A stretch of DNA of 64,000 bases from Mycobacterium sp. SVM_VP21 (GTDB lineage: Bacteria; Actinomycetota; Actinomycetes; Mycobacteriales; Mycobacteriaceae): the NCBI GenBank assembly GCA_024758765.1, contig CP101406.1, forward strand, positions 2,852,001 through 2,916,000. Direction: 5' to 3'. The notes below the pieces were generated by a model. That model made no database searches. It saw only the letters and a list, made by a program, of their open reading frames with translations, and had not been told where the DNA came from. Made by a program: the position numbers and the translations under genes. Of this stretch, positions 52,655-63,654 are shown piece by piece. Numbering within the stretch: the first letter of the stretch is position 1; each line of letters starts with the position of its first letter.

Positions 52655-53586
52655 CCACGGAATCACCGAAAGGCGTACGGGAGCACGATGTTGCCGGCTC
52701 CGGAGACGGCGCCGGTATCGATGTGGTCCTGGTGACCGGACTGTCCGGCGCGGGGCGCGGCACCGCGGCGAAAGTCCTGGAGGACCTGGGCTGGTACGTG
52801 GCCGACAATCTGCCACCAGACCTGATCACCCGCATGGTGGATCTGGGGCTGGCGGCGGGGTCCCGAATCACCCAGCTGGCAGTCGTGATGGATGTGCGCT
52901 CGGCCGGTTTCACGGGCGACCTGGACTCGGTGCGCACCGAACTGGCCACCCGTGGCATCAACCCGCGCGTGCTGTTCATGGAGGCTAGCGACGACGTACT
53001 GATTCGGCGCTACGAGCACAACCGCCGCAGCCACCCCCTGCAGGGCCAGCAGACCCTCACCGAAGGCATCGCGGCCGAACGGATCATGCTGGCGCCGGTA
53101 CGCGCGGTGGCTGACCTCGTCATCGACACTTCCGTGCTCAGCGTGCGCGAGCTGCGGGAGAGCATCGAGGAGATGTTCGGCGGCGACGCCGTCAGCGCTC
53201 CCACGTCGATCACGGTGGAGTCCTTCGGCTTCAAGTACGGCCTGCCGATGGACGCCGACATGGTCATGGACGTGCGTTTCCTGCCCAACCCGCATTGGGT
53301 CGACGAACTGCGTCCGCATACCGGGCAGCATCCGGCGGTGCGCGACTACGTGCTGAGCCAGCCCGGCGCCGATGAGTTCCTCGCTGGCTACCACCGGCTG
53401 TTGGCCCTGGTGGTGAGCGGCTATCGGCGAGAGGGAAAGCGGTACATGACGCTGGCCATCGGGTGCACCGGCGGCAAGCACCGCAGCGTAGCCATCGCCG
53501 AGGCGTTGGCGCGACTGTTGGATGCCCAAGACGACAACGACGAGCTGTCGGTGCGAGTGCTGCACCGGGATCTGGGCCGCGAATGA
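52651..53586 (+). CDS. rapZ: RapZ-family nucleotide-binding protein
   Basis: 311 residues overlapping uvrC by ATGA. P-loop [18 protein letters not shown] (Arg at the usual Lys-Ser position, as in actinobacteria), [11 protein letters not shown], and C-terminal [18 protein letters not shown]. Homologues bind small RNAs or UDP-GlcNAc to control amino-sugar synthesis; in actinobacteria the role is less clear. Usually coupled directly to yvcK, but here separated by a MIRU-type repeat. Confidence 0.94.
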   Translation: MTTESPKGVREHDVAGSGDGAGIDVVLVTGLSGAGRGTAAKVLEDLGWYVADNLPPDLITRMVDLGLAAGSRITQLAVVMDVRSAGFTGDLDSVRTELATRGINPRVLFMEASDDVLIRRYEHNRRSHPLQGQQTLTEGIAAERIMLAPVRAVADLVIDTSVLSVRELRESIEEMFGGDAVSAPTSITVESFGFKYGLPMDADMVMDVRFLPNPHWVDELRPHTGQHPAVRDYVLSQPGADEFLAGYHRLLALVVSGYRREGKRYMTLAIGCTGGKHRSVAIAEALARLLDAQDDNDELSVRVLHRDLGRE

Positions 53587-53635
53587 GTTGCGCCGGCGAC
53601 GATGCAGAGCGAAGCGATGAGGAGAAGCGGCGCCA
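53583..53635 (+). repeat. MIRU-type 53-bp interspersed repeat between rapZ and yvcK
   Basis: The unit runs from ATGAG at 53583 (overlapping the rapZ TGA) to just before the next ATGAG at 53636 (the yvcK start), exactly 53 bp, and contains the GCGACGATGCAGAGCGAAGC and GATGAGGAGAAGCGGCGCC segments typical of mycobacterial interspersed repetitive units. It also supplies the ribosome site for yvcK. Confidence 0.8.
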
Positions 53636-54715
53636 ATGAGTGTTGAGCCCGCGCACGGCAATCCGAGCATCGTCGCGCTCGGTGGTGGGCACGGCCTATA
53701 CGCGACGCTGTCGGCGGCCCGCCGGTTGACTCCGCACGTCACCGCGGTGGTGACCGTTGCCGACGACGGCGGCTCGTCGGGTCGGCTGCGCGGTGAACTC
53801 GACGTGGTACCCCCCGGGGACCTGCGGATGGCACTGGCGGCGCTCGCCGCGGACACCCCGAAGGGCCAGCTGTGGGCGACCATCTTGCAGCATCGCTTCG
53901 GCGGTTCCGGTGCCCTTGCGGGGCATCCGATCGGCAATCTGCTGCTGGCCGGTCTTAACGAAGTGCTGGCCGACCCGGTCGCCGCACTCGACGAGCTCGG
54001 CCGGATGCTCGGTGTCAAGGGGCGGGTGCTGCCGATGTGCCCGATCGCGCTGCAGATCGAAGCCGATGTGTCCGGGCTGGAAGCCGACCCGCGACTGTTC
54101 CGGCTGATCCGTGGCCAGGTGGCCATCGCCACCACCCCGGGAAAGGTGCGCCGGGTACGGCTGTTGCCGGGCAATCCGCCGGCCACTCGCCAAGCGGTGG
54201 ACGCCATCATGTCCGCGGATCTGGTGGTGCTCGGCCCGGGCTCGTGGTTCACCAGCGTGATCCCGCACCTTTTGGTACCGGGACTGGCCTCGGCGCTGCA
54301 GAACACCACGGCCCGACGCGCCCTGGTGCTCAACCTGGTGGCCGAGCCGGGGGAGACGGCGGGATTCTCGGTGGAGCGTCACCTGCACGTATTGGCTCAA
54401 CACGCGCCGGGTTTCACCGTGGACCACATCATCATCGACGCAGGCCGGGTGCCCAATGAACGGGAGCGCGAGCAGCTGCGGCGTGCCGCCACGTTGTTCG
54501 CTGCCGAGGTTCGGTTCGTGGACGTGGCCCGACCTGGTACACCTTTACATGACCCAGGAAAGTTGGCGGCGGCGCTGGACGGGGTTCGGAGCATCGACGC
54601 ATCGACGTTGACCGTTCCGACACCGGTCGCGACGCATGCTGAGGGCGGGGGCCGGCAATCCGGCGTGAGTGGACCGAGCGGGCTCGGGCCGGGAGGTGAC
54701 AAGTCGTGGCGATGA
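53636..54715 (+). CDS. yvcK: YvcK/CuvA gluconeogenesis factor family protein
   Basis: 359 residues. The CofD-like fold starts [20 protein letters not shown] and has [16 protein letters not shown] and [12 protein letters not shown]. Homologues bind UDP-sugars and adjust peptidoglycan synthesis to carbon source; in M. tuberculosis CuvA localises to growing poles. Its 3' end overlaps the whiA start by 10 bp. Confidence 0.94.
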   Translation: MSVEPAHGNPSIVALGGGHGLYATLSAARRLTPHVTAVVTVADDGGSSGRLRGELDVVPPGDLRMALAALAADTPKGQLWATILQHRFGGSGALAGHPIGNLLLAGLNEVLADPVAALDELGRMLGVKGRVLPMCPIALQIEADVSGLEADPRLFRLIRGQVAIATTPGKVRRVRLLPGNPPATRQAVDAIMSADLVVLGPGSWFTSVIPHLLVPGLASALQNTTARRALVLNLVAEPGETAGFSVERHLHVLAQHAPGFTVDHIIIDAGRVPNEREREQLRRAATLFAAEVRFVDVARPGTPLHDPGKLAAALDGVRSIDASTLTVPTPVATHAEGGGRQSGVSGPSGLGPGGDKSWR

Positions 54716-55689
54716 CGGCCGAAGTCAAGGACGAGCTGAGCCGTCTCGTGGTCAGTTCGGTGAGTGCGCGCCGTGCCGAGGTCGCGGCGCTGCTGCGCTT
54801 CGCCGGCGGGCTGCACATTGTGGCCGGTCGAGTGGTGGTCGAGGCCGAGGTGGACCTGGGGGTCATCGCGCGGCGGCTGCGCAAAGACATCTTCGACCTG
54901 TACGGCTACAACGCGATCGTGCATGTGCTGACCGCCAGTGGAATGCGCAAGAGCACCCGCTACGTGCTGCGCGTGACGAAGGACGGTGAAGCTTTGGCCC
55001 GTCAGACCGGGCTGTTGGACCTGCGCGGCCGCCCGGTACGGGGCCTGCCCGCCCAGGTCGTCGGTGGCAGTGTCGCTGACGCCGAAGCTGCTTGGCGGGG
55101 AGCATTTTTGGCGCACGGTTCCCTCACCGAGCCGGGTCGCTCGTCGGCTCTGGAGGTCGGCTGCCCAGGCCCGGAGGCCGCCCTGGCGCTGGTCGGCGCG
55201 GCGCGCCGGCTCGGTGTCAGTGCCAAGGCGCGCGAGGTCCGTGGCGCGGACCGGGTGGTGGTGCGCGATGGCGAGGCGATCGGGGCGCTGCTGACCCGAA
55301 TGGGTGCCCAAGACACCCGGCTGGTCTGGGAAGAGCGCCGGATCCGCCGCGAGGTGCGGGCGACCGCCAACCGACTGGCCAACTTCGACGACGCCAACCT
55401 GCGCCGCTCCGCGCGGGCGGCCGTGGCCGCGGCAGCGCGAGTGGAACGTGCACTGGCGATCCTCGGCGACACCGTGCCCGACCATCTGGCTTCGGCCGGC
55501 AAGCTGCGCGTCGAGCACCGGCAGGCCTCCCTGGAGGAACTGGGCCGACTGGCCGACCCGCCGATGACCAAGGACGCGGTGGCAGGACGCATCCGGAGGC
55601 TGCTATCGATGGCCGACCGCAAGGCCAAGCAGGACGGCATTCCCGACACCGAGTCCGCGGTCACCCCGGAGCTGCTCGAAGACGCCTAG
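54706..55689 (+). CDS. whiA: WhiA sporulation-regulator family DNA-binding protein
   Basis: 327 residues from a GTG. The LAGLIDADG-like N-terminal domain ([37 protein letters not shown]) is followed by a C-terminal helix-turn-helix ([27 protein letters not shown]). It controls cell division genes in actinobacteria with WhiB. End of the uvrC-rapZ-yvcK-whiA cluster. Confidence 0.96.
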   Translation: MAMTAEVKDELSRLVVSSVSARRAEVAALLRFAGGLHIVAGRVVVEAEVDLGVIARRLRKDIFDLYGYNAIVHVLTASGMRKSTRYVLRVTKDGEALARQTGLLDLRGRPVRGLPAQVVGGSVADAEAAWRGAFLAHGSLTEPGRSSALEVGCPGPEAALALVGAARRLGVSAKAREVRGADRVVVRDGEAIGALLTRMGAQDTRLVWEERRIRREVRATANRLANFDDANLRRSARAAVAAAARVERALAILGDTVPDHLASAGKLRVEHRQASLEELGRLADPPMTKDAVAGRIRRLLSMADRKAKQDGIPDTESAVTPELLEDA

Positions 55690-55707
55690 CGGGTCCGGCG
55701 TTAGCCG

Positions 55708-57273
55708 TCAGTGGAAATGACTGAGCGATGGCCACATTTCGGCCCAGGTGCCGCGAGGCTGCTGGCACAGATAAATCGTACGATCGGTTTCCCAGGTGTG
55801 TTCGCCGTCGTCGGCAGTCACAGTCGCCAACGTGCTGACCTGGGACCAGTAGTCGAGTAGGTAGCTGCGCGGGAAGTCGCCCACGCAAAGCACAGTGTCC
55901 GGGCTGCCTTTCGGCGGCCCCCACAGGGCGTAGTTGTTGTGCGCGCTGTATACCGGATGTCGAAGGTCGGCGGCTGGTCCGAGGATGCTCAATGCGCCGG
56001 CTTCGGTGTAGTAACCGGTGAAGATCGGAACGTGAGCGGGCAGGGATGAAGCTATGGTAACCACCTGTTTGGTGAACTGCGGCCAGCCGTATGTCGAGGC
56101 CAGCCACGGGTTGATGTGACGTAGTGCCTGGGCCGCCGAGATCGGCAGCACGGGCAGGCATAGGAGAACGGCGCCCACGAAGGACACCGCAAGAGTGGCT
56201 GTCCAGCGCAGCGGCAGCCAGGCATTCTCGTCCGTTGAATTGGGCTGTAAGCCGACTGTTCGAGCTGACTCGACACGCACGGCTCCGGCCGCGTACAGCA
56301 CCGCGAATACCGGGGCCGCGTAGTAGGGCCTGCCGCTGGCGCAGGTGAAGACGACCAATGCGACCGCAACCACGACCAATATCCAACGGTGTTCACGCTG
56401 GGCCGGTGACGCCAACCATCGGATCCCGAACACCCACAGCACCACCAGTAGCGGGCCGGCAAGCCCTATTGTCAGCAGCGGCAGTTGAATCAACGAACCG
56501 AGCGTGTCGCGCGAATGTTGCGAGATCATCCGCGCAAACTGCAGGTTCGGCCACCCATGCTGTGCCATCCACCAAAGGTTCGGCGCGGCCAAGAGAGTCG
56601 CCAAGCCGGCGGCGAGCCAGGGGCGAGGCGTACGCAGCGTCTCACGTTCGAATATCACCAGCCCCGCAGCGATTCCAGCAATCAGCACCACGGCGGTGTG
56701 CTTGTTCTCCAGCCCGATGCCGGCGGCCGCGCCGGCAAGCAGCCAGGACGGCGTGGTGTCGAGGCGTAGTGCTCGGGCAACCAGGGCGAGCACGGTCAGC
56801 CAGACCAGTTGATCGGTGACGGTTGGGCCGAAATACATGGACAGGCCGACGAATGCCGGGCAGGCTGCCACGGCAGCGGCGGCGATGACCTGTGCCAGAC
56901 GCCGGCCGCCGAATTCCGCCGTCAGCAGTGCCGCCGACACGATGCAACCGACGTGTGCGGCGATGGCGAACAACCGCAGCGTCAGCAGACCACCACCGGG
57001 GACCGCTTCGGCGATGTGCGCCAGCAGGGGCACCAGCGGGGGTTGGTCGACGTATCCCCACGCCAGGTGGCGACCGCAGATGACGAAATAGAACTCATCG
57101 GGGAACCAGCCATATCTGGTCGCTACCGCCAGGTGCACTGCGGCGGCCGTGGCGGCGACGATCGCCACCGGCAGCCGGGCCATCTTCGGCACCGGCCGCT
57201 GCGTCACCGCCAGGGAACCCGCACTCGTTGGATCGCTCACTGACCTGCCGTCGTCGACTGATACAGCGCACAT
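55708..57273 (-). CDS. GT39/PMT-type integral membrane glycosyltransferase
   Basis: 521 residues, about ten or more membrane helices. The first periplasmic loop has RYGWFPDEFYF with the acidic motif of lipid-phosphate-sugar-dependent transferases, then GYVDQPPLVPLLAHIAEA; the C-terminal 110 residues are soluble. It probably transfers a sugar from polyprenyl phosphate to a wall polymer or protein outside the membrane (inference). It is convergent with whiA and divergent from the DUF3556 gene across a 172-bp spacer. Confidence 0.84.
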   Translation of the reverse strand: MCAVSVDDGRSVSDPTSAGSLAVTQRPVPKMARLPVAIVAATAAAVHLAVATRYGWFPDEFYFVICGRHLAWGYVDQPPLVPLLAHIAEAVPGGGLLTLRLFAIAAHVGCIVSAALLTAEFGGRRLAQVIAAAAVAACPAFVGLSMYFGPTVTDQLVWLTVLALVARALRLDTTPSWLLAGAAAGIGLENKHTAVVLIAGIAAGLVIFERETLRTPRPWLAAGLATLLAAPNLWWMAQHGWPNLQFARMISQHSRDTLGSLIQLPLLTIGLAGPLLVVLWVFGIRWLASPAQREHRWILVVVAVALVVFTCASGRPYYAAPVFAVLYAAGAVRVESARTVGLQPNSTDENAWLPLRWTATLAVSFVGAVLLCLPVLPISAAQALRHINPWLASTYGWPQFTKQVVTIASSLPAHVPIFTGYYTEAGALSILGPAADLRHPVYSAHNNYALWGPPKGSPDTVLCVGDFPRSYLLDYWSQVSTLATVTADDGEHTWETDRTIYLCQQPRGTWAEMWPSLSHFH

Positions 57274-57445
57274 CAGAGGATGCCCGCGGATGGAAGAAAT
57301 TCTCTGAAGCCAGATCCTAAGCCGGATACCGCGGCCGATAGGCCATGGCCGGCGGTCCGCTTCGTCGAGCGAACCGAAACTCCCATCCCGCGGCTGCGCC
57401 GACCGCTATAACTGAACGCGGCACACGGCAGGGAGTGAGGACAGT

Positions 57446-59224
57446 ATGGGGTTCATCCAACCGTCGGTTCCCGACGTCGACCCCGAAACGTGGCGTGCCA
57501 CCCCGTGGCCGAGGCGGATCCAGGTCTGCAGCAGGCACTGGGCCGAACAGGGCTTCGGCACCCCATCGGCGATCTACCTGCTCTACCTGATCAAGATCGC
57601 GGCCTACGCCGCCGGTGCGGCGACGGTGATTGCGCTGACCCCGGGTCTGGGCGGGCTCGGCCGCATCAGCGAGTGGTGGACGCAGCCCATCGTCTACCAG
57701 AAGCTCGTCGTCTTCAGCCTGCTGTTCGAGATTCTGGGCCTGGGCTGCGGATCCGGTCCGCTGACGGCCCGGTTCTGGCCGCCTATCGGCGGTGTCCTGT
57801 ACTGGTTGCGGCCCAACACAATCCGATTGCCGCCCTGGCCCGACAAGGTCCGGTTCACCCGCGGCGACACTCGCACCGTGATCGACATCGCGCTGTATGC
57901 CGCCGTGCTGGCCTCCGGTATCTGGGTGTTGCTGTCACCGGGGCAAGGCGATCCAGGCCCGGTAGGTCTGTTAGATCCGATGGTGGTGGCGCCGACGATC
58001 GCCGCACTGGTGCTGCTGGGCCTGCGGGACAAGACGATCTTCCTGGCCTCCCGCGCCGAGCACTACGGCCTGACGCTGCTCGTCTTCTTCTTTCCCTACG
58101 TCGACCAGATGGCCGCGTACAAGCTCATCATCCTCGGGCTGTGGTGGGGTGCGGCCACCTCCAAGCTCAACCATCACTTTCCCTACGTGGTCGCGGTGAT
58201 GACGAGCAACAATGCCCTGCTGCGCTCAAAGATCTTCACCGGCCTCAAACACCGGATGTACCGCGATCACGTCAACGACCTGCGCCCCACCCGGATACCG
58301 AAGCTGATGGCACACGTCGGCGGCACCACAGCCGAGTTCGTCGTGCCGGCGCTACTGGTGCTCGTCGCCGGCGATCACCCGTGGCGGTGGTTCTTGATCG
58401 CGTTCATGGTGATCTTCCACCTCAACATCCTGTCCAACCTCCCGATGGGAGTCCCGTTGGAATGGAATGTGTTCTTCGGATTCTCGCTGTTCTTCCTATT
58501 CGGACAACACTCCGAAGTCAGCGTCTATGACCTGCGGTCGCCGCTGTTGATGGCCATCCTCTTCACCGGACTCATCGTTATCCCGGTCGCCGGAAACATG
58601 TTTCCGCAGCAGATTTCATTCCTTCCGGCGATGCGCTATTACGCCGGAAACTGGGCGGCCAGCTTCTGGTGTTTCCGCGCCGGCACCGAGGACATCGTGG
58701 AGGCCAACGTGGTCAAGAGCTCGGCGCTGGTCATCAACCAGTTGGCGAAGTTCTATGACCAGGCCACCGCCGATCTCGTCGCCGACAAAGTCCCGGGAGC
58801 ATTCCGCGCCATGCATCTGCAGGGCCGGGCGCTGAACGGTCTGCTGTCTCGCGCGGTGGACGACGTGGCCGACTACAACATCCGCGACGGCGAGATCATC
58901 GCCGGTCCGCTGATCGGGTGGAACTTCGGTGAAGGACACCTGCACAACGAGCAGCTGCTCGCGGCCGTGCAGCGTCGGTGCCACTTCGCCGAGGGGGACC
59001 TGCGGGTGATCGTGCTCGAAGGCCAACCCATCCATCGGAAAGAGCAGGCCTATCGGATTGTCGACGCCAAATCCGGGCTGATCGAAGCCGGCTATGTGGC
59101 AGTTGCCGAAATGCTCAGCCGCCAGCCGTGGCCCGAACCCGGCGACGAGCTCCCCGTCCGGATCACGTCACAGCGGGCGCCGAGGCGGCTAGCCCCCGGG
59201 GTGATTGAGTCGCGAGAAAATTAG
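57446..59224 (+). CDS. DUF3556 multi-pass membrane protein
   Basis: 592 residues. The N-terminal 400 residues have about nine membrane helices (SAIYLLYLIKIAAYAAGAAT, LDPMVVAPTIAALVLLGL) and a conserved MTSNNALLR-type loop. The C-terminal 170 residues are soluble, including FNFGEGHLHNEQLL-like NFGEGHLHNEQLLAA. The family is abundant in mycobacteria and of unknown function. Its 3' end overlaps the convergent SpoIIAA-like gene by 36 bp. Confidence 0.83.
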   Translation: MGFIQPSVPDVDPETWRATPWPRRIQVCSRHWAEQGFGTPSAIYLLYLIKIAAYAAGAATVIALTPGLGGLGRISEWWTQPIVYQKLVVFSLLFEILGLGCGSGPLTARFWPPIGGVLYWLRPNTIRLPPWPDKVRFTRGDTRTVIDIALYAAVLASGIWVLLSPGQGDPGPVGLLDPMVVAPTIAALVLLGLRDKTIFLASRAEHYGLTLLVFFFPYVDQMAAYKLIILGLWWGAATSKLNHHFPYVVAVMTSNNALLRSKIFTGLKHRMYRDHVNDLRPTRIPKLMAHVGGTTAEFVVPALLVLVAGDHPWRWFLIAFMVIFHLNILSNLPMGVPLEWNVFFGFSLFFLFGQHSEVSVYDLRSPLLMAILFTGLIVIPVAGNMFPQQISFLPAMRYYAGNWAASFWCFRAGTEDIVEANVVKSSALVINQLAKFYDQATADLVADKVPGAFRAMHLQGRALNGLLSRAVDDVADYNIRDGEIIAGPLIGWNFGEGHLHNEQLLAAVQRRCHFAEGDLRVIVLEGQPIHRKEQAYRIVDAKSGLIEAGYVAVAEMLSRQPWPEPGDELPVRITSQRAPRRLAPGVIESREN

Positions 59225-59692
59225 TGGGCCCAGGCTCGCGACTGCAGCTGCCACGCCACCGAGGTAGGCCTTCGTCATCGCGCCGATCGAAACAGGTGGG
59301 CACTCCGGAAGCGATGTCAGCCAAGTGACCGCAGCGTCGCGCTGCCGGTCCGGGTATACCCGGACCGGACAGGGCATGTACTCGCCGATGCGCCGGGCAG
59401 GCGTCGCGATCCAGCCGATGTCGCTGACCACCGCGCAACCGTCCAGCAGTTGCGCATAGGTCAAGCCCAGCCGGGTGTCGGCCCACAGCGCTCCCGGCGT
59501 GATGCGCGTGAAGTCCGGACCGAATTGGTAGAGCAGCCGCATTCGGCGTCCCGAAGTACGCGCTTGCTCAACCAGCGGCGCAAACACTCGTCGGTAATCG
59601 TCGGCCGTCACGGTCCCGACGGCTTCCAGGACGTCGATGGAGCTGGCGCGGACGGTGAGTTGTCTGAGCACAAGAATCACCCCCCGCGCCAC
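59189..59692 (-). CDS. SpoIIAA/STAS-like protein
   Basis: 167 residues from a GTG at 59692; a GTG at 59671 after GGGGGTG is an alternative. The first 125 residues (VLEAVGTVTADDYRRVFAPLVEQA, RRMRLLYQFGPDF, VVSDIGWIATPARRIGEYMPCPVRVYP) fit the SpoIIAA-like/CRAL-TRIO-related STAS family. Its last residues include a weak hydrophobic stretch. Function unknown. Convergent and overlapping with the DUF3556 gene. Confidence 0.75.
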   Translation of the reverse strand: MARGVILVLRQLTVRASSIDVLEAVGTVTADDYRRVFAPLVEQARTSGRRMRLLYQFGPDFTRITPGALWADTRLGLTYAQLLDGCAVVSDIGWIATPARRIGEYMPCPVRVYPDRQRDAAVTWLTSLPECPPVSIGAMTKAYLGGVAAAVASLGPLIFSRLNHPGG

Positions 59693-59779
59693 GCTACGTC
59701 CGGCAACTGGTCAGGGCCCGTGCGGTCGCGAAACGGTGCCCATTAGGCTGGCTGTCGGCGTACATCAAACATTGAGTGA

Positions 59780-60817
<1,038 letters not shown>

Positions 60818-60824
60818 CGCGATC

Positions 60825-62084
60825 GTGGCTGTGTCTTCGGTCAAGGCTGTCTCTGAACTGATCGCCGAAGGTGTTTCGGGTCGGGGCGTGCTGGTGCGCT
60901 CCGACCTGAACGTCCCGCTCGACGAGAACGGCAAGATCACCGACGCGGGCCGGATCATCGCCTCGGTGCCCACCCTGCGTGCGCTGGTGGACGCCGGCGC
61001 CAAGGTGGTGGTGACCGCGCACCTGGGCCGGCCCAAGGGCGGTCCGGATCCCAAGCTCTCGCTGGCGCCGGTCGCGGCCGCGCTCGGCGAGCAGTTGGGC
61101 CGGCATGTCCAGCTGGCCGGTGATGTGGTCGGCACCGATGCCCTGGCCCGCGCCGAAGGCCTGACCGACGGCGACGTGCTGCTACTGGAGAACATCCGTT
61201 TCGACCCGCGAGAGACCAGCAAGGACGACAACGAGCGCCTGGCTCTGGCCCGGGCACTGGCCGAGCTGGTCGCCGCGCCGGACGGGTCGCCGGGAGCGTT
61301 CGTCTCGGACGGATTCGGTGTGGTGCACCGCAAGCAGGCGTCGGTCTACGACATCGCCACCCTGCTGCCGGCGTACGCCGGGACCCTGGTCGCGGCCGAG
61401 ATCAACGTGCTGCAGCAGCTGACCGAATCAACCGCACGGCCCTACGCCGTGGTGCTGGGCGGATCCAAGGTCTCCGACAAGCTGGGCGTGATCAAGTCGC
61501 TGGCCACCAAGGCCGACAGCATCGTGATCGGCGGCGGCATGTGCTTCACCTTCCTGGCCGCCCAAGGCCTTCAGGTCGGAACCTCGCTGCTGGAGGCCGA
61601 CATGGTAGACACCTGCCGGCAACTGCTGGATGACTACGCCGATGTGCTGCGGTTGCCGGTGGACATCGTCGTCGCCGACAAGTTCGACGCCGCCGCCACC
61701 GGCGAGACCGTCGACGCCGACGCCATTCCAGACGGCAAGATGGGCCTGGACATCGGCCCCGGCTCGGTGGAGCGGTTCGCCGCGCTGCTGGGCAATGCCA
61801 AGACCATCTTCTGGAACGGCCCGATGGGCGTGTTCGAGTTCCCGGCCTTCGAAGCAGGCACCAGGGGAGTGGCCGAGGCGATCGCAGCCGCCACCGCCAA
61901 GGGCGCCTTCAGCGTCGTCGGCGGGGGCGACTCTGCCGCGGCGGTACGGGCGCTGGGCCTGCCGGAGGATGGTTTCTCGCACATCTCCACCGGCGGTGGG
62001 GCGTCCCTGGAATACCTTGAGGGCAAATCACTCCCGGGTCTGCAGGTCTTAGAAACCGGATCGGAAAACGGAGGGTCGCAATGA
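60825..62084 (+). CDS. pgk: Phosphoglycerate kinase
   Basis: 419 residues from a GTG 7 bp after gap. Substrate site [24 protein letters not shown], hinge and nucleotide site [15 protein letters not shown], and [10 protein letters not shown] with GGGDSAAAV. Makes ATP from 1,3-bisphosphoglycerate. The stop overlaps tpiA by ATGA. Confidence 0.97.
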   Translation: MAVSSVKAVSELIAEGVSGRGVLVRSDLNVPLDENGKITDAGRIIASVPTLRALVDAGAKVVVTAHLGRPKGGPDPKLSLAPVAAALGEQLGRHVQLAGDVVGTDALARAEGLTDGDVLLLENIRFDPRETSKDDNERLALARALAELVAAPDGSPGAFVSDGFGVVHRKQASVYDIATLLPAYAGTLVAAEINVLQQLTESTARPYAVVLGGSKVSDKLGVIKSLATKADSIVIGGGMCFTFLAAQGLQVGTSLLEADMVDTCRQLLDDYADVLRLPVDIVVADKFDAAATGETVDADAIPDGKMGLDIGPGSVERFAALLGNAKTIFWNGPMGVFEFPAFEAGTRGVAEAIAAATAKGAFSVVGGGDSAAAVRALGLPEDGFSHISTGGGASLEYLEGKSLPGLQVLETGSENGGSQ

Positions 62085-62866
62085 GTCGCAAGCCGTTGAT
62101 CGCCGGCAACTGGAAGATGAACCTCAACCACTTCGAGGCCATCGCACTGGTGCAGAAGGTGGCTTTTGCGCTGCCGGACAAGTACTTCGATCACGTCGAT
62201 GTGACGGTCCTGCCGCCCTTCACCGACCTGCGCAGCGTGCAGACCCTGGTCGACGGGGACAAGCTGCGGCTGACTTTCGGCGCCCAGGACGTCTCGCAGC
62301 ACGACGCGGGCGCCTACACCGGCGAGGTCAGCGGTGCGTTCCTGGCCAAGCTGGGTTGCACCTTCGTCGTCGTCGGGCACTCCGAGCGTCGTAGCTACCA
62401 CGGTGAGGACGACGCACTGGTTGCCGCGAAAGCCGCTGCTGCCCTCAAGCACGGCCTGACCCCGATCATCTGCATCGGCGAGCACCTGGAGATCCGGGAG
62501 GCCGGCAGCCACGTCGAGCATTGCTTGGAGCAGTTGCGCGGCTCGCTGGCCGGGCTGAGTGCCGAGCAGATCGGTGCGAGTGTCATCGCCTACGAACCAG
62601 TGTGGGCCATTGGCACCGGCCGGGTGGCCGGCGCGGCCGACGCGCAGGAGGTCTGCGCGGCCGTGCGCGCGGAATTGGGCAAGCTCGCCTCGCCCAAGAT
62701 CGCCGACACCGTCCGGGTGCTCTACGGCGGTTCGGTCAACGCCAAGAACGTCGGAGAACTCATCGGCCAGCCCGACGTGGATGGCGGCTTGGTCGGCGGA
62801 GCCTCGCTGGACGGTGAGCAGTTCGCGATGCTGGCGGCGCTGGCCGCCGGCGGGCCCCTCCCTTGA
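62081..62866 (+). CDS. tpiA: Triosephosphate isomerase
   Basis: 261 residues: [13 protein letters not shown] with the catalytic Lys, [13 protein letters not shown] with His, [13 protein letters not shown] with the catalytic Glu, and [11 protein letters not shown] phosphate loop. Interconverts DHAP and glyceraldehyde 3-phosphate. Third gene of the glycolytic operon, 43 bp before secG. Confidence 0.97.
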   Translation: MSRKPLIAGNWKMNLNHFEAIALVQKVAFALPDKYFDHVDVTVLPPFTDLRSVQTLVDGDKLRLTFGAQDVSQHDAGAYTGEVSGAFLAKLGCTFVVVGHSERRSYHGEDDALVAAKAAAALKHGLTPIICIGEHLEIREAGSHVEHCLEQLRGSLAGLSAEQIGASVIAYEPVWAIGTGRVAGAADAQEVCAAVRAELGKLASPKIADTVRVLYGGSVNAKNVGELIGQPDVDGGLVGGASLDGEQFAMLAALAAGGPLP

Positions 62867-62909
62867 CCCGGCGCCGGGGCCGGCCCCGGGCGAACGGTAG
62901 GGTAGCGGC

Positions 62910-63143
62910 ATGATCTTGACGCTGCAGATTCTCTTGGTGATCACCAGCCTGCTGGTGATTCTGCTGGTGCTGCTGCACCGCGCCAAGGGTGGCGGCCTGT
63001 CGACCCTGTTCGGTGGCGGTGTGCAGTCCAGCCTGTCCGGCTCGACCGTGGTCGAGAAGAACCTGGACCGGCTGACCTACTTCGTCATCGCCATCTGGCT
63101 GATCTCGATCATCGCCGTCGGCCTGCTCATCAAGTACGCCTGA
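62910..63143 (+). CDS. secG: Preprotein translocase subunit SecG
   Basis: 77 residues with two membrane helices (ILLVITSLLVILLVLLH and YFVIAIWLISIIAVGLLI) separated by the conserved GGGLSTLFGGGVQSSLSGS loop. Accessory subunit of the SecYEG channel. Follows tpiA as in other mycobacteria. Confidence 0.95.
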   Translation: MILTLQILLVITSLLVILLVLLHRAKGGGLSTLFGGGVQSSLSGSTVVEKNLDRLTYFVIAIWLISIIAVGLLIKYA

Positions 63144-63167
63144 GCCGGGTTGGCCGTGGCACTGCGC

Positions 63168-63253
63168 CGCGGCCGCCCCGGTCGCGAGATCCTGCTGATG
63201 CAGGTCGCTACTCGAACTTTCGCTGCGTGAATCCGATCTCGCGGGCGGCCGCG
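63168..63253. terminator. Bidirectional hairpin between secG and the coiled-coil gene
   Basis: Arms CGCGGCCGCC (63168-63177) with CGCGAGATC (63182-63190), complemented by GATCTCGCG (63235-63243) and GGCGGCCGCG (63244-63253), with a four-base bulge on the left. The loop contains a smaller hairpin CCTGC-TGAT-GCAGG (63191-63204). It separates two convergent genes. Confidence 0.6.
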
Positions 63254-63255
63254 CG

Positions 63256-63654
63256 TCAGCGCACCACCCGATTCCGCATGGCGTTGAACACGCCGCGGAC
63301 CGCATTCTCGGTCGCCGCCAGCGGTGACATGGCCGTCTCGCCGACTTCGACCAGGTAGTCGATCCGGCTGACGATGGCCTCCACCGGTTCGATCAGTGTG
63401 ACCAGGCGGCGGGCCAAGTCGTCGAGACTGCCCATGGTTTCGTCAAGATGGTCCAGGCCGGCGCCCAGCCGCTCGACGGTGGCGTTGAGGCCCGCGAGTG
63501 AACTGTTCAGCTCATTCATCGTGTTACCCAGACCGCCGAGGACATCCTCAAGCTGCCCGACGGTCACGTCGGCGTTCAGTGCCGCCTGAGCCAAGGTCTT
63601 GAGCCGCTTACGTTCCGTGCCGGTGCCCGAGTTTCTGTCTGCCATAGCGCTCAT
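63256..63654 (-). CDS. Small coiled-coil protein coupled to pgl (Rv1444c type)
   Basis: 132 residues from [18 protein letters not shown]; the ATG overlaps the pgl TAA as TAATG. The middle is a long heptad-like helix (QLEDVLGGLGNTMNELNSSLAG, GLDHLDETMGSLDDLARRL) ending in a basic tail. No catalytic motif. A similar gene follows devB/pgl in M. tuberculosis; function unknown. Confidence 0.8.
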   Translation of the reverse strand: MSAMADRNSGTGTERKRLKTLAQAALNADVTVGQLEDVLGGLGNTMNELNSSLAGLNATVERLGAGLDHLDETMGSLDDLARRLVTLIEPVEAIVSRIDYLVEVGETAMSPLAATENAVRGVFNAMRNRVVR

